The notes: generated from the sequence alone by a model not told the origin. Shown: positions 11,500 through 21,731, numbered from the stretch's first letter. The stretch: 64,000 nucleotides of DNA from Brachionus manjavacas (GCA_019054805.1 JAHQIY010000027.1:744001-808000), one strand, 5' to 3'. Numbers and translations are program-made.

Positions 11500-11935
11500 T
11501 ATTGTTGTGTGAGCTCTATTGGTAATTCGTTCTACGCATTCACCACTCGATTTGTTAGAAAATTCTCTCTTATCTTGATATTTGTCATTTGCATGGTCAA
11601 TCTTCTTTGTTGCCCTCGGATTCAACCAGCTGAACCATTGCTGGGAAGTGCATGGCTTTTAATGTACGGTTCTGTCATTCAATTGTGCTGAAACAATTCA
11701 TTATTTTGAAGGTTTCAATTAGGTCTCCTCGATCCCGTCTTGTCTTTAGTATCATCAACCCTATAATGGTAAGTCTTTTATCGTAATTCAGATTTCTTAA
11801 ACTAAACACTAATTACGTATCTCGTCTTTGCACTTGTTCCAAAATTTGCTTTTTTACATTCTTTTTAGTACATGGACTCCAAGCTGCTGTGGCGTATTCT
11901 AAATGTGGTCTAATAAATGAGACATACAGCTATAA
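11500..11935 (-). pseudogene. CR1-like LINE RT C-terminal fragment
   Basis: The minus strand reads LYVSFIRPHLEYATAAWSP, then EQVQRRDT, NLNYDKRLTIIGL and RRDRGDLIETFKIMN, ending near NELPIELTQQ. This is the typical order of motifs after the RT palm in CR1/jockey-type elements. Several in-frame stops show long decay. Confidence 0.7.
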
Positions 11936-11939
11936 ATAA

Positions 11940-12620
11940 ATAAATTTTTTAAACAAAAAATATTTGATGAAACGTATGAAAAAGATAAAATATAGAGCGA
12001 ATTATGATTTAAAGAATTTTTTTATTCTTGATACAATCAAAAAAAACCCAAGGAAGTTTGTTCGCACCGGGCAGTTGGATAGTTGGACAAAAAGGCGTTT
12101 TTTGTGACGACATAAGTTTGGTTGAGGCTAGCCAGTTGACGTCAAGTAGTACATATTATAATTACAACTTAGTGCATTTCACATTTTTATTTTAGAAATA
12201 ATTAAAAATTCTTAAATTTAAAAATGAATGAAAAGCTTAATAAAAGAAAAATAGAATATTTTAATGAGTTTAAAATTTAAAAATTCAATAATTGAAATAT
12301 TGAATAAGTTCAAAAAAAAAATAAAAAATTCAATAGTTGAATACTTGTAAAGTTGTATTTAATGAAAACTTAAATAAATGAAAAGCACACATAAAAAGGA
12401 AAAATAATAAACAAAAAATGATAATTGTAAAATTGAAAAATACACAAATCTGTCCATTACTCCATCTTAAAATTTAAGATCATTTGATTTGAAAATAAAT
12501 TTTAAAGGAAAAAGGTATTCCCAAGATGATAGAATTTTAGTAAAAAAAAAATATCAATCTACTTATATTTAAATTTTTTTTTGATATTTTGCAATACTAA
12601 CTAAAAATTATTTTTTTACC
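11940..12620. other. AT-rich spacer
   Basis: Nothing coding seen; short A/T homopolymers throughout. Confidence 0.3.
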
Positions 12621-12720
12621 TGAAACTGAAAAAGAAATTTGATACATCGTTCTTTTTCAATTATATTTCAACATTAGGTACATTATGTAATCCAATCACA
12701 AAAATTAAACCATATCTAAA
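12621..12720. repeat. Solo copy of the inverted-repeat arm seen at 7090/8281
   Basis: CTGAAACTGAAAAAGAAATTTGATACATCG through AATCACAAAAATTAAACCAT corresponds to the right arm at 8160-8281 in the same orientation, with about one change in five bases. No partner arm was found close by. Confidence 0.5.
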
Positions 12721-13114
12721 CTTAAATTTATAGTATATTTAATAGAAAAATAATTTTGTTGTAACATACTTTACATGATATGAAGATTTAGAAAAAAAAG
12801 TTTCAACACATTTTAATAATTGTTTTTTAAATTTAAAATATAAATTGATTTTTTGTTAAGTTTATTTTGAATTATTTTATTTAAAAAATAATTGTTTAAA
12901 TCTAGCAGTCAAATTAAATTAAAAAACGAAATTAAAAAATTAAATTCTGAATTAAAGATCAAACTATCCTAGCAATAATTCCAAAAAAAACTTAACAAAA
13001 AATCAGTTTAGAAACTTAAATTTAAAAATCAATTTTTATAATTTGCACAAATAATGTTTTTTACAAAAATTATTTTTATCTTTTTTTTTTATAATACTTT
13101 TTATTTTACCTTAT

Positions 13115-13335
13115 TAATTTTTATTTTCTTATCTGTTCAGAGCTAATGATCGTTTGGATTAAAAAAATAATAAAAATTAAGAAAAAAATAAAGTAAAGTA
13201 AGTTAAAATACAATAAAAAAAATTAAATTCAGATTAAAAATTAATGATAGATACAACATTTTCAAGTGTTGAAATTTTAATTCTTAATTTTTTTATTTAT
13301 ATTCTATTCTGAAGAAGCTTTAGCTCAGGAAATAA
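13115..13335. mobile_element. Two facing LINE A-like tails
   Basis: On the plus strand, CTGAAGAAGCTTTAGCTCAG at 13309-13328 precedes an A-rich tail. At about 13128-13155 a degenerate reverse version (CTGTTCAGAGCTAATGATCG) is followed by the A-rich stretch typical of a minus-strand copy. Together they form a short head-to-head pair without coding sequence. Confidence 0.4.
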
Positions 13336-13379
13336 GCAAAAAAAATAATTCTTCCATTAGATAAAATACAATTTAGCTT

Positions 13380-13634
13380 ATGTTTGAAACACCTTTATCT
13401 AAAAAAAGTTCCCAATTAGACTATGTAATGGAAAAAAATAGGGCTCTTAACAAAAATCAATTGTTTAAATTAGTAACCTTGGCCCGTAATCCGATCTCCT
13501 GGAAAGACGCATTGAAGCAGCTATTTATGGTTCTTCTTAACTTAAACACTCATGGTTAAATTAATCAACTTTCCAGTGATATCGACATAGATGTCGCTAT
13601 ATTAAAAAAGATTTTTACTTTAGATAAATACTGA
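13380..13634 (+). pseudogene. Unknown open frame with one in-frame TAA
   Basis: The frame begins at ATG 13380 (MFETPLSKKSSQLDYVMEKN) and continues through NPISWKDALKQLF to a TAA at 13557. It then stays open in the same frame (SSDIDIDVAILKKIFTLDKY) to a TGA at 13632. The composition looks like protein rather than noise. The family is not recognised; it may be the remains of a mobile-element ORF1 or of a host gene. Confidence 0.3.
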
Positions 13635-13677
13635 TTTTATAGGCAAAACATTTTTTTCTTTTATCAAACTTTATTTA

Positions 13678-14032
13678 AAATTTTTGGCAAATTGAAGTTT
13701 CAAATCAAATTCAAATTTATAACTTTTATGTCCACTCATTCAAACTTAAATAAAGTTACTTTTCCACTTAAATAAAATATAATTTTTAAAACAGCAAATA
13801 TTTTTGTCTTTAAAAGTAAGTTTTCATTAAAATCAATTAAAATATTTAAACTTATTAAAGTTCGATCAAGAAGGACATTTTAAAATTTTAAAAATGAAAA
13901 TATACCTTGACATGACATGTCAACTAATTGCTTTGGAAAATATATATTTCTTTTCTATTATTAAAAAAAAATATTTCAGTTTATATTTTGATCTTTTGAT
14001 CTTTATCTCAAACTTCAATTTGCCAAATTTTT
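13678..14032. repeat. Inverted repeat TTTGGCAAATTGAAGTTT
   Basis: Eighteen bases at 13683-13700 are exactly inverted at 14010-14027, with partly matching A/T flanks. A small MITE is the simplest explanation. The plus frame at 13894-14103 inside it is very AT-biased and not convincing as a gene. Confidence 0.45.
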
Positions 14033-14356
14033 TTGTTAATTATTTTAGGTTATTGCTTAAATTAAGACGAGATTTTTTTTTGAAAGTATTTATTGTTTTT
14101 TAAACTAAAAAGCAAATTTAATTTAGGGTTTTTTTGGATTTTTTAACGTAGCCAAAAAAAAAATGAAATTAATTTTTATCATTTAATATTTATTCTTCTT
14201 AAATTGGTTTGGGATTTTCTAAAGCTTTAGATCCGCCTTTTTTCAAATTAAAATGATATTTTGTTTTATTTAATATTTTTTGACGTAATATTCAGTAAAA
14301 AATCTAAAAATTATTTTTTTATTTGAGTAAAAAAAGAATGGAAAAATAATGATTTT

Positions 14357-15227
14357 TTGAATAATAATAATAATAATAATAATAATATAAGTTAAAACAA
14401 GCTTGCAAGCTAGACTTGCGAAGATGAGAAACAGTAGGATCCCACCTATGGTAACTGTGGTTTGTACACTGTGTTTAGAGCACAGTCACTTCCAGCTCTG
14501 CCTTCATCACACTGAAGATTGATTATTCCTTAGGTCACCATTCCCTCGTATCGATTCTACCGAGCCTCAGGACTTCATCCATGGTAGGTTTCTCCTTACG
14601 TCTGTACTTATCTAGTCTGTTCATGTCAACTAATTGTCAACGTAGGGTAGGGCGTTCCATGCCCTACCCTACGTTCCATGGAATAGTCACTCTATAAGTG
14701 AAAAAGTGCTCTCTCAGTTGGCTGTTGGCTGGGACTAGTCGGACAAAGCTGTGCTGGTTGGAGCTTCTTCTTGTTCTACCGTTTACTTTGACAGACGGGG
14801 CTATGTGCCAGTTTACAATGTTGGTGCCTGTGTAACATTTATAGAATTGAATAAGATCACCTCACGTCCTCCTGTCCTCCAGGGAGGTTAGATTTAGTTT
14901 CATCAGTCTCTCACTGTAGTCAAAGTTTTTAAACTGTTTGACCAGTTTGGTAGCTCTCCTTTGGACATTCTCTATGGAGGTGATGTCTCTCCTTAGATGT
15001 GGTGACCAGGCCACAGCGGCGTATTCTAGGTGTGGGCGGACAAAGGTGGTGTAGAGTGTTCTGAAGATGGTCGGTGTCCAGCATTTGAATGTCTTTCTAA
15101 GGATATTTAGTGCACTTCTTGCTTTTGACACCGCATTCGATATCTGGTTCTCCGATTTCAAGTTGGAGGATAACATAATTTTTAATTTTAAAAAATCTTT
15201 TTTTTTGGATCTTTGATTTAAAATCAT
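14357..15227 (-). pseudogene. CR1-like LINE 3' fragment with (TTA)n tail
   Basis: Minus frame 15227-14862 reads KARSALNILRKTFKCWTPTI, then LYTTFVRPHLEYAAVAWSPH and NVQRRATKLVKQF, ending LEDRRT before a TGA that probably replaces an Arg codon. Beyond it the frame continues as GDLIQFYKCYTGTNIVNW and NGRTRRSSNQHSFVRLVPAN. After a small rearrangement the downstream part WNALPYVDN and NRLDKYRRKEKP can be seen. The 3' end has a run of TTA repeats (14359-14385). The fragment is much richer in G+C than its surroundings. Confidence 0.85.
14639..14675. repeat. Perfect 15-bp inverted repeat with 7-nt loop
   Basis: AACGTAGGGTAGGGC at 14639-14653 is exactly inverted at 14661-14675. It sits inside the LINE fragment at the point where its reading frame breaks, next to a short direct duplication of CGTTCCATG. 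Confidence 0.9.
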
Positions 15228-15361
15228 TTTTAAAAAAAGACAAAAAAGAATGGAAAAATTTGTTTTTTTTTAAATTTCAAAAAAATCGTTTTTTTGGATC
15301 TTTGATTTAAAACCATTTTTAAAAAAAGACAAAAAAGAATGGAAAAATTTTTTTTTTTTAA
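15207..15361 (+). repeat. Tandem duplication, 89-bp period
   Basis: GGATCTTTGATTTAAAA.CATTTTTAAAAAAAGACAAAAAAGAATGGAAAAATTT occurs at 15207 and again at 15296 with one or two differences. A diverged relative ending AAAAAAAGAATGGAAAAATAATG lies at about 14328, on the other side of the LINE fragment, suggesting the LINE landed in this repeat. Confidence 0.75.
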
Positions 15362-15379
15362 ATTCCAATGTTCAAATCA

Positions 15380-15710
15380 ACACTGTAAACAAAAAGCATT
15401 AACAAAGTTGAACAGTGTCGATAGGGGCTTAAAGATTAAATGCTTTGGAAAGGTTTTCTTCGTTTCACTCAACATATCACACATAAACAAATCCAAATAC
15501 CACCATCATCCATCAAATATCAAAGCATATTTTTGTCTAAGCTCAAAGCTATTTAAATTATTTCTTTCTCCTAATACTAAAAAAGAAAGAGAGTCATTTG
15601 TGTGTTTAGGTTGGCGCCAGTATCCCCGAATTGTGTCCTGGCATAATGAGCTCATAATCGATTTTAAAATAGTGTTCCTAATAAAATTATAATAAATTTT
15701 ACTATACATT
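15380..15710. other. Region open on both strands, product unknown
   Basis: Plus frame 15339-15692 (117 aa) and minus frame 15709-15506 (extendable to about 15370 with one shift) are both open. The minus reading contains QPKHTNDSLSFLVLGERNNL and TKKTFPKHLIFKPLSTLFN; the plus reading contains FVCLGWRQYPRIVSWHNELI. I cannot decide which strand, if either, is coding. It lies upstream of MLF. Confidence 0.3.
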
Positions 15711-15831
15711 CATTAACAAGGAATTTAGAATTTTATTTCTTCAAAAATAAAAAAATTTTTTTATAAACAAACCTGTACCTAGTGGGAGATTAGTCGAGCT
15801 CCAAGGAGACTCATTGTCAAAAATTAATTCC

Positions 15832-15851
15832 AGAACCTTCTAGAAATTTCC
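15832..15851 (+). promoter_or_regulatory. Four-unit heat-shock element upstream of MLF
   Basis: AGAACCTTCTAGAAATTTCC is four contiguous alternating nGAAn/nTTCn units with no mismatch. It lies 70 bp before the MLF start codon and 54 bp before a splice acceptor. HSF trimers bind three or more such units. Function here is inferred from the pattern only. Confidence 0.6.
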
Positions 15852-15921
15852 AAACATAATTTAAAATAATTTAAATCTCAAATTTTAAATTAAATTTTAT
15901 TTCAGAGTTTCTTTGGGCAAA

Positions 15922-16671
15922 ATGTTCGATCCTTTTGAAAGAATGAACTCAATCATGAGCCAGTTCATGATGGACCCGTTTGGACAGCCAGGCCAGCGCA
16001 GACCCAACAACCAGCTGACTAGGAGACAGGACCTGATGGACCCGTTCTCGGCCATGCACAGCCCCTTTTCTATGATGGGAAATTTTGACAGTGTATTCAG
16101 AAATTTCGAGCAAATGTCCAACGATCCGCACTCACAGGTCTTCTCCTCTTCGTCAGTCATGACCTACTCGACTGGCGGAGACGGAAAGCCCAAGGTTTTC
16201 CAAAAATCCAAACAGATCAAGCAGGGCCCTGGTGGCGTCAGGGAGACCCGGGAGATGGTGCGCGACTCAGAGAAGAACTTTGAAAAAATGGCCATTGGAC
16301 ACCACATTGGCCAGCGGGCACATGTCATTGAAAGGCAGAAGCGAAATGGCCAGATGGAAGAGATTGTGAACATGGAGAATTTAGATGAAAGTAGATTAGC
16401 TTAGGTTTTTTTGTTGAAAAAAATTTATTTTTTCTGTTCAGATGATGTTCAGGCTTTTAATGAGGAATTTGAAAGCCGAGTGAGGTCCCAGTTCGGCCAC
16501 TCGCACAAAGACCACAATCGTTCGCACCACATAAGCAGCAATCAGCCTTTGGCTATTGAGAACAGCAGGGCAAAAAGGTAAAAGAAGTTAAAAATGTTGC
16601 TACCGCATCTTTATTTATTTTGTTTTTTTAGAGAAAAGGAAAAAAAGTCTAAATCGAAGTCTAGATTTTAA
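15922..16671 (+). CDS. MLF: Myeloid leukemia factor family protein, three coding exons
   Basis: MLF proteins are small nucleocytoplasmic regulators that act with Hsp70/J-domain chaperones and transcription factors (known for the family). Coding exons are 15922-16390, 16442-16577 and 16632-16671, joined by introns of 51 and 54 nt; phases agree and give 214 aa. The N terminus repeats the MFDPF/MDPF pattern (residues 1-5, 17-20, 39-42). The conserved core is at about 75-140: SSSVMTYSTGG, KVFQKSKQIKQGPGGVRETR, then GHHIGQRAHVIERQKRNG. The tail is basic (EKEKKSKSKSRF). A TTTCAG acceptor at 15901-15905 lies just before the ATG, so the 5' end is either a non-coding exon or a spliced-leader site. Exons are strikingly GC-richer than the flanks. 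AATAAA occurs at about 16699. Confidence 0.93.
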
Positions 16672-16984
16672 AAAATGAGCTTGTTTAACTTGATTTTCAA
16701 TAAATTGTTTAATAGATGACTTACTATTTTTTGGGATACATTAAAAATAATTTAACTTTCACTTATTTAGATATTTTCTATTGTTGTCAAATAAAGTAGA
16801 TTTTTTTCAGATTTTTTCTTAACACATTTTCCATAAACAGAAAATTCAAACACAAATTGAGCAAAAGTTCTTCCATTTTTGATAAAATAAAATTAAAAAA
16901 AGGTAAAAAACACCGCAGCAAAGTGCAACATACTTTGATGAACCTTTATAAATTTTAAAATATGGCTAAAAGTATAGATTTAAA

Positions 16985-17434
16985 TTGATTACTGATTTGA
17001 TTCACCAAAAAAATAAAGTTATTGGTATAGCTATGGGTTCAAAATGTGGCCCTTCAATTGCCAAATTGTTTCTTTCTATTTACAAAGTTATAAATTTACC
17101 ACTTCATTATTTAAAATACATAGATGATATTTTTTTAATAGAAGTTAGTGGAATTTATAACCTAGAATCAGCTTTTGGTTATTTAAAACTTAAAATTGGT
17201 AAAAGTAACCCAGTGATTTTTCTAGATTCAAATATATATTTTGATAGAATCACTTGTAAACTGAATTTTAGCCTATATATAAAGCCAAAAAATAATTTTT
17301 CTTTTTTAATTTTTTCTTCAAATATAAAGAAGATATATATTTTAGAGAATATTCTTTTTCCTCTTAAAATTTTGATCTATCTAGTGGTAACTTCGGTCAG
17401 AATTCGAAAAATTCATTCCAAAAAATCTATTTGA
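16985..17434 (+). pseudogene. Penelope-like element reverse transcriptase fragment
   Basis: The frame has the order of Penelope-like RT motifs: VIGIAMGSKCGPSIAKLFLS (motif with GSK/GP), LKYIDDIFLIE (catalytic YxDD-type box, here YIDD), then VIFLDSNIYFD and KLNFSLYIKPKNN (the FLD...YxKP region). The N-terminal fingers are missing, and the C terminus runs into a satellite-like repeat at about 17372. The matching GIY-YIG domain lies at 18925-19310 on the same strand, so one Penelope-like element seems to be split by about 1.5 kb of repeats. Confidence 0.8.
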
Positions 17435-17475
17435 AAAATGTAAAACCACTTTATTTCTTGTGCTTTTACTCTCTG
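17372..17475. repeat. Partial copy of the satellite-like unit
   Basis: TCTAGTGGTAACTTCGGT, then ATTCGAAAAATT and CTCTGGACTCCTGTA match 18507-18645. It is a partial copy with an internal gap. Confidence 0.6.
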
Positions 17476-17511
17476 GACTCCTGTAGATATTTGGCAGTAT
17501 GACAATATATT

Positions 17512-17990
17512 ATTATTATTATTATTATTATTTATTGATTTAAGCCTTATAGGCAAAATAAAAAAAAAAAGAAAAAAAAGAAAAAGTTAAGTTCTTCAAA
17601 TTCTACAAAATTTGAAAACAAAAATAAGCAATTCACAAATTTAAATTATATTATATTTTATTTAAATTATATATAATATAGAAAAAAAAACATTGAATTT
17701 TCCTGGAAAAAAAAATATCGAATTCAAAATTATACAAATGAATAAATAGTATAATCAATTTTTTTTCAATTTTTTTCTTCATCAATTAGTAAATTATTAC
17801 CTAAACCTTCTTAAAATGCTTCAATATTCTCACTTATATTATTTGTCATAAATCGTAAAATTCTCAAATTAGTCTCATGTTTATCTTTTTTTGATTTAAA
17901 TTGTTCACCGTTTTTGATTCTAAGCTTTTCTGAATCTACTTTATTTTGCTCTCTCTTAAATAATTCTTCAACTTTCGGAACATTTAAATG
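17512..17990 (-). mobile_element. Minus-strand LINE-like 3' end, hairpin GCCTATAAGGC
   Basis: On the minus strand, TTGCCTATAAGGCTTAAATC (about 17537-17556) leads into AATAAATAATAATAATAATA. This is the same plan of hairpin then A/T tail as the other LINE families. Upstream on the same strand a frame at about 17985-17812 stays open for 57 codons (VPKVEELFKREQNKVDSEKL, then HETNLRILRFMTNNISENIE) up to a TAA. That peptide is not recognised; its link to the tail is inferred from position. Confidence 0.45.
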
Positions 17991-18309
17991 TTTTTATTAT
18001 ATATTTAAAATAGAATGGCGACAATTATTAAATATTTTAAGTGTAAAATTTTAGTTTTTTGCAAAATATTTAGTTTTTTATCTAATTTTGCTATTTTGCT
18101 TTTATTTTTTTTGAGCGTAAAGAAAGTGAATTAGTGATGAATAATTATTATTTTGTTCTAAAAATTTTTTGTTCATTTTTAAGCTTAATTTAAACATTTT
18201 TAATTTAAAGTTTTAGCCAAAGTCTCTATTCTGTTCCTAATTAAAATTTTCCATATTTAAAAAAAAAAATTCTACATTTCGTCTTTCTACATTTTGCCCG
18301 CCTGCCAAA

Positions 18310-18730
18310 AAGTTGTATGTAGAACTTTTTGCGCTCTTGAATTTGAGCTATTAATCATTATCGTAGCTAAAAAATTGACCATTCTGAAGTGACTTGAAAA
18401 CTAAGTGACTGGTAATCACTTGCAAGTTTCCCATGTGCATAACTTTTCGAATCTTTGACCTTTTTTTGATCTGTAAAAGCCAAATGCAAGAAAATTTCAA
18501 GATCTTTCTAGTGGTAACTTCGGTATTCCAAAATTCGAAAAATTGATTGCATAAAACCTATTTGAAAACTGTAAAAAAACGGGTTTTTGCTCTTTTTCGA
18601 AGTCGCCTAATTTCTTGTCCTTTTTACTTTTTGGACTCCTGTAAATTGTATCATGTAGAACTTTTTGCGCTCTTGAATTTGAGCTATTTATCATTATCGT
18701 TGCTAAAAAATTGAGCATTCTGCAGTGACT
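18310..18730. repeat. Tandem satellite-like repeat, ~338-bp period
   Basis: GTAGAACTTTTTGCGCTCTTGAATTTGAGCTATT occurs at about 18317 and 18655, with the same downstream GCTAAAAAATTGA.CATTCTG. Together with the partial copy at 17372 and the inverted copy at 25560-25830, this defines a monomer that includes GTTTCCCATGTGCATAACTTTT and AGTCGCCTAATTTCTTGTC. The minus frame at 18718-18497 is recognisable in the 25560 copy too, but I treat it as a repeat by-product. Confidence 0.75.
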
Positions 18731-18924
18731 TTATTATTTATCCTTGCATTGAATAAGAATATTATAAATCTAAAAGCCTTAAATAAAAATTTTTGGAATT
18801 ACTCGTTTAATGATCATTCTGTATTGAAAAGTACTCAATTATTGATACTTAATAAAATGCAATTAAAACTATGATCAATTTTAATCCATAATTTTCCTTT
18901 TACTAAAGTGGTACATTTTTCTTA

Positions 18925-19310
18925 AAAAAATGTAATGCTTCTAACTGCTTAGTTTGTAGATTTTCTAATAAAGATTTCAAAATTCACCTAGAAGAACAGT
19001 TTTTTCTGCCCATTGAAACTAAGTTCAGTTGCAACTCAACTAATTGAATTTACATTCTTTTATGTATTAAATGCAAAGTCTACTATATTGGACAAGATAA
19101 TTTTTTTAATAGAAGATTTAGAGAACATTTAAACGGTATACAAAATATATACACCATGTATAAATCACAAATTAAATGTTTCAATTTAATTTAATTTGAA
19201 TGAACACGATTTTACAGTAGATTTACGTTTTTTTTTTCATAAAGTCAATGTGGATTTGGAAAAAAGACTAAAAAATGAAACTTTTTTAGAACACATGTTC
19301 TTTTAGCTAT
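18925..19310 (+). pseudogene. GIY-YIG endonuclease domain of a Penelope-like element
   Basis: One frame reads NASNCLVCRFSNKDF, then FFLPIETKFSCNSTN, a TGA, and IYILLCIKCKVYYIGQDN followed by RRFREHLNGIQ. The IYIL..VYYIG core with the downstream RxxFxxH Arg and His fits the GIY-YIG nuclease of Penelope-like elements, including the preceding Cys pairs. Two stops (after STN and near 19190) show that it is dead. The frame ends near FHKVNVDLEKRLKNETFLEH. Confidence 0.75.
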
Positions 19311-19739
19311 ATCATCAATTTTTTTTTCCTTTTATTGTGAAATTTTACAAAGTGTTTTTTATTTTTTTCTACCATTTAAGCAAAAAAAATTAAATTTCTT
19401 CCCCATTGCCTGGAGAAATAGCTGTGGCAAATTTAAATAAAGACATTATAAATTAACTTAATTTTAAACAATTATTCTGATTTTATTATATTATACGTAT
19501 AAAAAAATTAAACATTATTTAATGGTTCACTTAATCTGTGATCAGTCAAATCATGCCGGGTCGGTGAACATCGACTTTTTATTTTATCACATTTTTGATG
19601 ATCACAAAAATAAAAAAATGATCACTTAAAAATAATTTTATGAAACATATTTTTCAAAATTTTTTTATTTCTTTAAACTCTTGATTAAGAATTATTAATA
19701 ATATTGTCGGTTTTTTAATTTTTTTTTTCCGGTAGAGTA

Positions 19740-19960
19740 TAAAACTATTAAAGATTCGGATGAGTTTGATCGAGACTTTTAGATTAATACCAAATCCAAA
19801 ACCAGCAACTCTTGAACCTGTTTCTGTAAATGAAGAGACAATCAACACAATTCAACCTAATCAAGCTTCTCAAACAAATCCAGCGATGGTTAATGAAAAC
19901 TAAATTTGTCAACCAGCAAAAAAATAAGAGGAAGACCAAAAAGGAATCAATTTTATTTTG
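19740..19960 (+). pseudogene. AT-hook C-terminal remnant of a mobile-element protein
   Basis: The frame IPNPKPATLEPVSVNEETIN runs to a TAA at 19900. A few codons later comes KKIRGRPKRNQ, an AT-hook core (RGRP). The same arrangement (a Ser/Thr/Asn-rich stretch followed by an RGRP hook near the end) occurs at 61362-61646 and in the MULE-like remnant at 23095-23295. Probably a transposase tail; no catalytic part is present. Confidence 0.4.
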
Positions 19961-20088
19961 CCATTTTTTGTTTTTTTAATGTATTAGCTCAAAAATTAGA
20001 AAAAAAGCATCATACTTTAAAAAATTATTGTTTTAATTTTTAAATATTTATTCATAATAAATAAAAGTAATTGATGTAAAAAAAATAA

Positions 20089-21317
20089 CTAAATTTCAAA
20101 TAATGACATTTGATGAAATGCCTCTTCTCTTTTCAAATTTAAGTTCCTCAAAAATTGCGTTGTCCTGTTTTTTTGGCACACAATTTCGCTGTCTATGGCT
20201 TCAGTTGCCAAATTTTTGGCCAGGAGTTGCAAATTTTCCTGGTCATTTATCTCTTTGTTCTTCAACCTGTCGACTAGCTCTTTTCTGTTTTCGATCACAG
20301 ACATTTTGCACGAGGCCGCAATGTCTTTGCTCATTCGCTCTGATAGCGAATTTCTCAATTTCTTCAATAGACACTAGAGATTTAAATTTTTTTAAAAATC
20401 CTAAAATTACCTCTACATGATGGTGGTTAAGCTGAAAATTTAAAATAGCCATATAAAAATTCCACACAGAAAACTCGGGCCACATTTGCTTGACAAAAGT
20501 CAAATTGGTCGAGTTGCACTGCCACAGCAAAAAGTCCGACAATCGAACCTCGCCCGAAGTTCGAACCAGAAGATCAACCGGAAAAGAGCTGTTAGTGTAC
20601 AAACACTGCTCAATCAATGCTTCATTAATATCACTAAATTTTAAATTAAATTTTTTTTTTTTTTTAAATAAAATTTACTTTATTTTAATTTTTTGCTCCT
20701 TGACTCCTTGAGAAATTTCGCGAACAGCCATTGTAATCTCGTCCCTGGAGGTGTAGGCGATGCAAATGTTCATGAACAGACTTTTATTATGGTTGCTCAT
20801 TTCGACCACTTTGGAAATGATGGCTTGAAGATCCTTGGGCAGCAAGGATACATTGCCAAAAAATCTGATACACACTTTGAGCTTATTAATCTTTTCCCTT
20901 TTATTCAAATTTAAAAAAAGAATTTTTAGACATTTAGGCTACTTCTCATCGAGTAGTCTCTGGAATTTTTCCCTAGCTAAATCAAACAGAGCGTTCACTT
21001 CATCGTCAGAACGCTTGAAGTTTTCAATGCTGAACGCATAGACACTTATTTCCTTGACGTTCATGAGAAAGCACCAGCTCAAGGCCTAAAGAGAAAAAGA
21101 GGTGAAAAAGATGGGTTTTGCAAGGGTGGTAGGCTACTTCGACTAGCTTGTCGAATCCGGACATGTGTCCTTCAATTTTTCTGATATTCTTGAGTTTGGC
21201 GAAGCGCCGATTGCCGTCCATGATAATTGCGACATGCTTGGGCACTGGGCCATTGAGCAGAATTCTACCAAATATCCTCTGAGTCCATGTTCTCCTATCA
21301 TCGACGAACCAAGTCAT
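20089..21317 (-). CDS. DHDDS: Dehydrodolichyl diphosphate synthase catalytic subunit, five exons
   Basis: This cis-prenyltransferase extends farnesyl diphosphate with isopentenyl diphosphate at the ER membrane to make the dolichol precursor for N-glycosylation. Exons on the minus strand are 21317-21138, 21085-20943, 20897-20679, 20633-20411 and 20373-20089. The sum is 1050 nt, giving 349 aa, close to the animal family size. Introns are 52, 45, 45 and 37 nt. Signature motifs are [14 protein letters not shown] (28-41), GHMSGFDKL (50-58), [16 protein letters not shown] (75-90) and [20 protein letters not shown] (202-221). The C-terminal ~90 residues are charged and helical, as in animal DHDDS, which works with the NgBR/NUS1 subunit. 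A polyadenylation signal (AATAAA, minus) lies at 20047-20052. The 37-nt last intron is very short but its splice sites and phase fit. Confidence 0.94.
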
Positions 21318-21360
21318 TTTATGCTAAAAAAATTATTTAAATTATAATTTAAATCTTTTG

Positions 21361-21731
21361 ACGTCATCATAAAGATGAGTGTACAATTGTTCAGAATTAG
21401 ATAATTTTTAAAAAAGTGCTTTTTGCATTTTTAATTTCAAAAAATTTCAGTCAATTTTATTGTTAAGTTAAAAAATAAATTTATTATATTTGTAATGCAG
21501 TTGGTGGTAAATTTAAAATTTTATTGATTTTCGGATTCAACATAAAATAAAAAGATTTTTCTTTATTTTTTTGAAAAATTATTGGGCGTCATCAAACTTG
21601 TCTTTGGCAAAAGTCGAATTTTTGTGGTATCGAAATGTTAATTGTATTGTGGGTGATGTCTGGTATGAATAAAAAAAGTCTTTATGTGGCTAAAAATATT
21701 TTTTGTTTAAATCACTTCTAGTAAGTAGAAA
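21361..21731. other. DHDDS upstream region
   Basis: No gene seen. CATCTTTATGATGACGTC at about 21360-21376 contains a palindromic CRE-like TGACGTCA core about 40 bp upstream of the DHDDS ATG. It could be regulatory, but a short palindrome alone is weak evidence. Confidence 0.3.

Noticed and set aside
13894..14103. Plus-strand frame with many aromatic and aliphatic residues resembling a membrane protein
   Set aside because: Composition follows the extreme AT content, and it lies within an inverted-repeat pair.
18497..18718. 73-aa minus frame shared with the repeat copy at 25560
   Set aside because: Found only in satellite-like repeat units; kept as a finding about the repeat, not as a gene.
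20103..20420. Plus-strand frames opposite DHDDS
   Set aside because: Antisense shadows of well-supported DHDDS exons.
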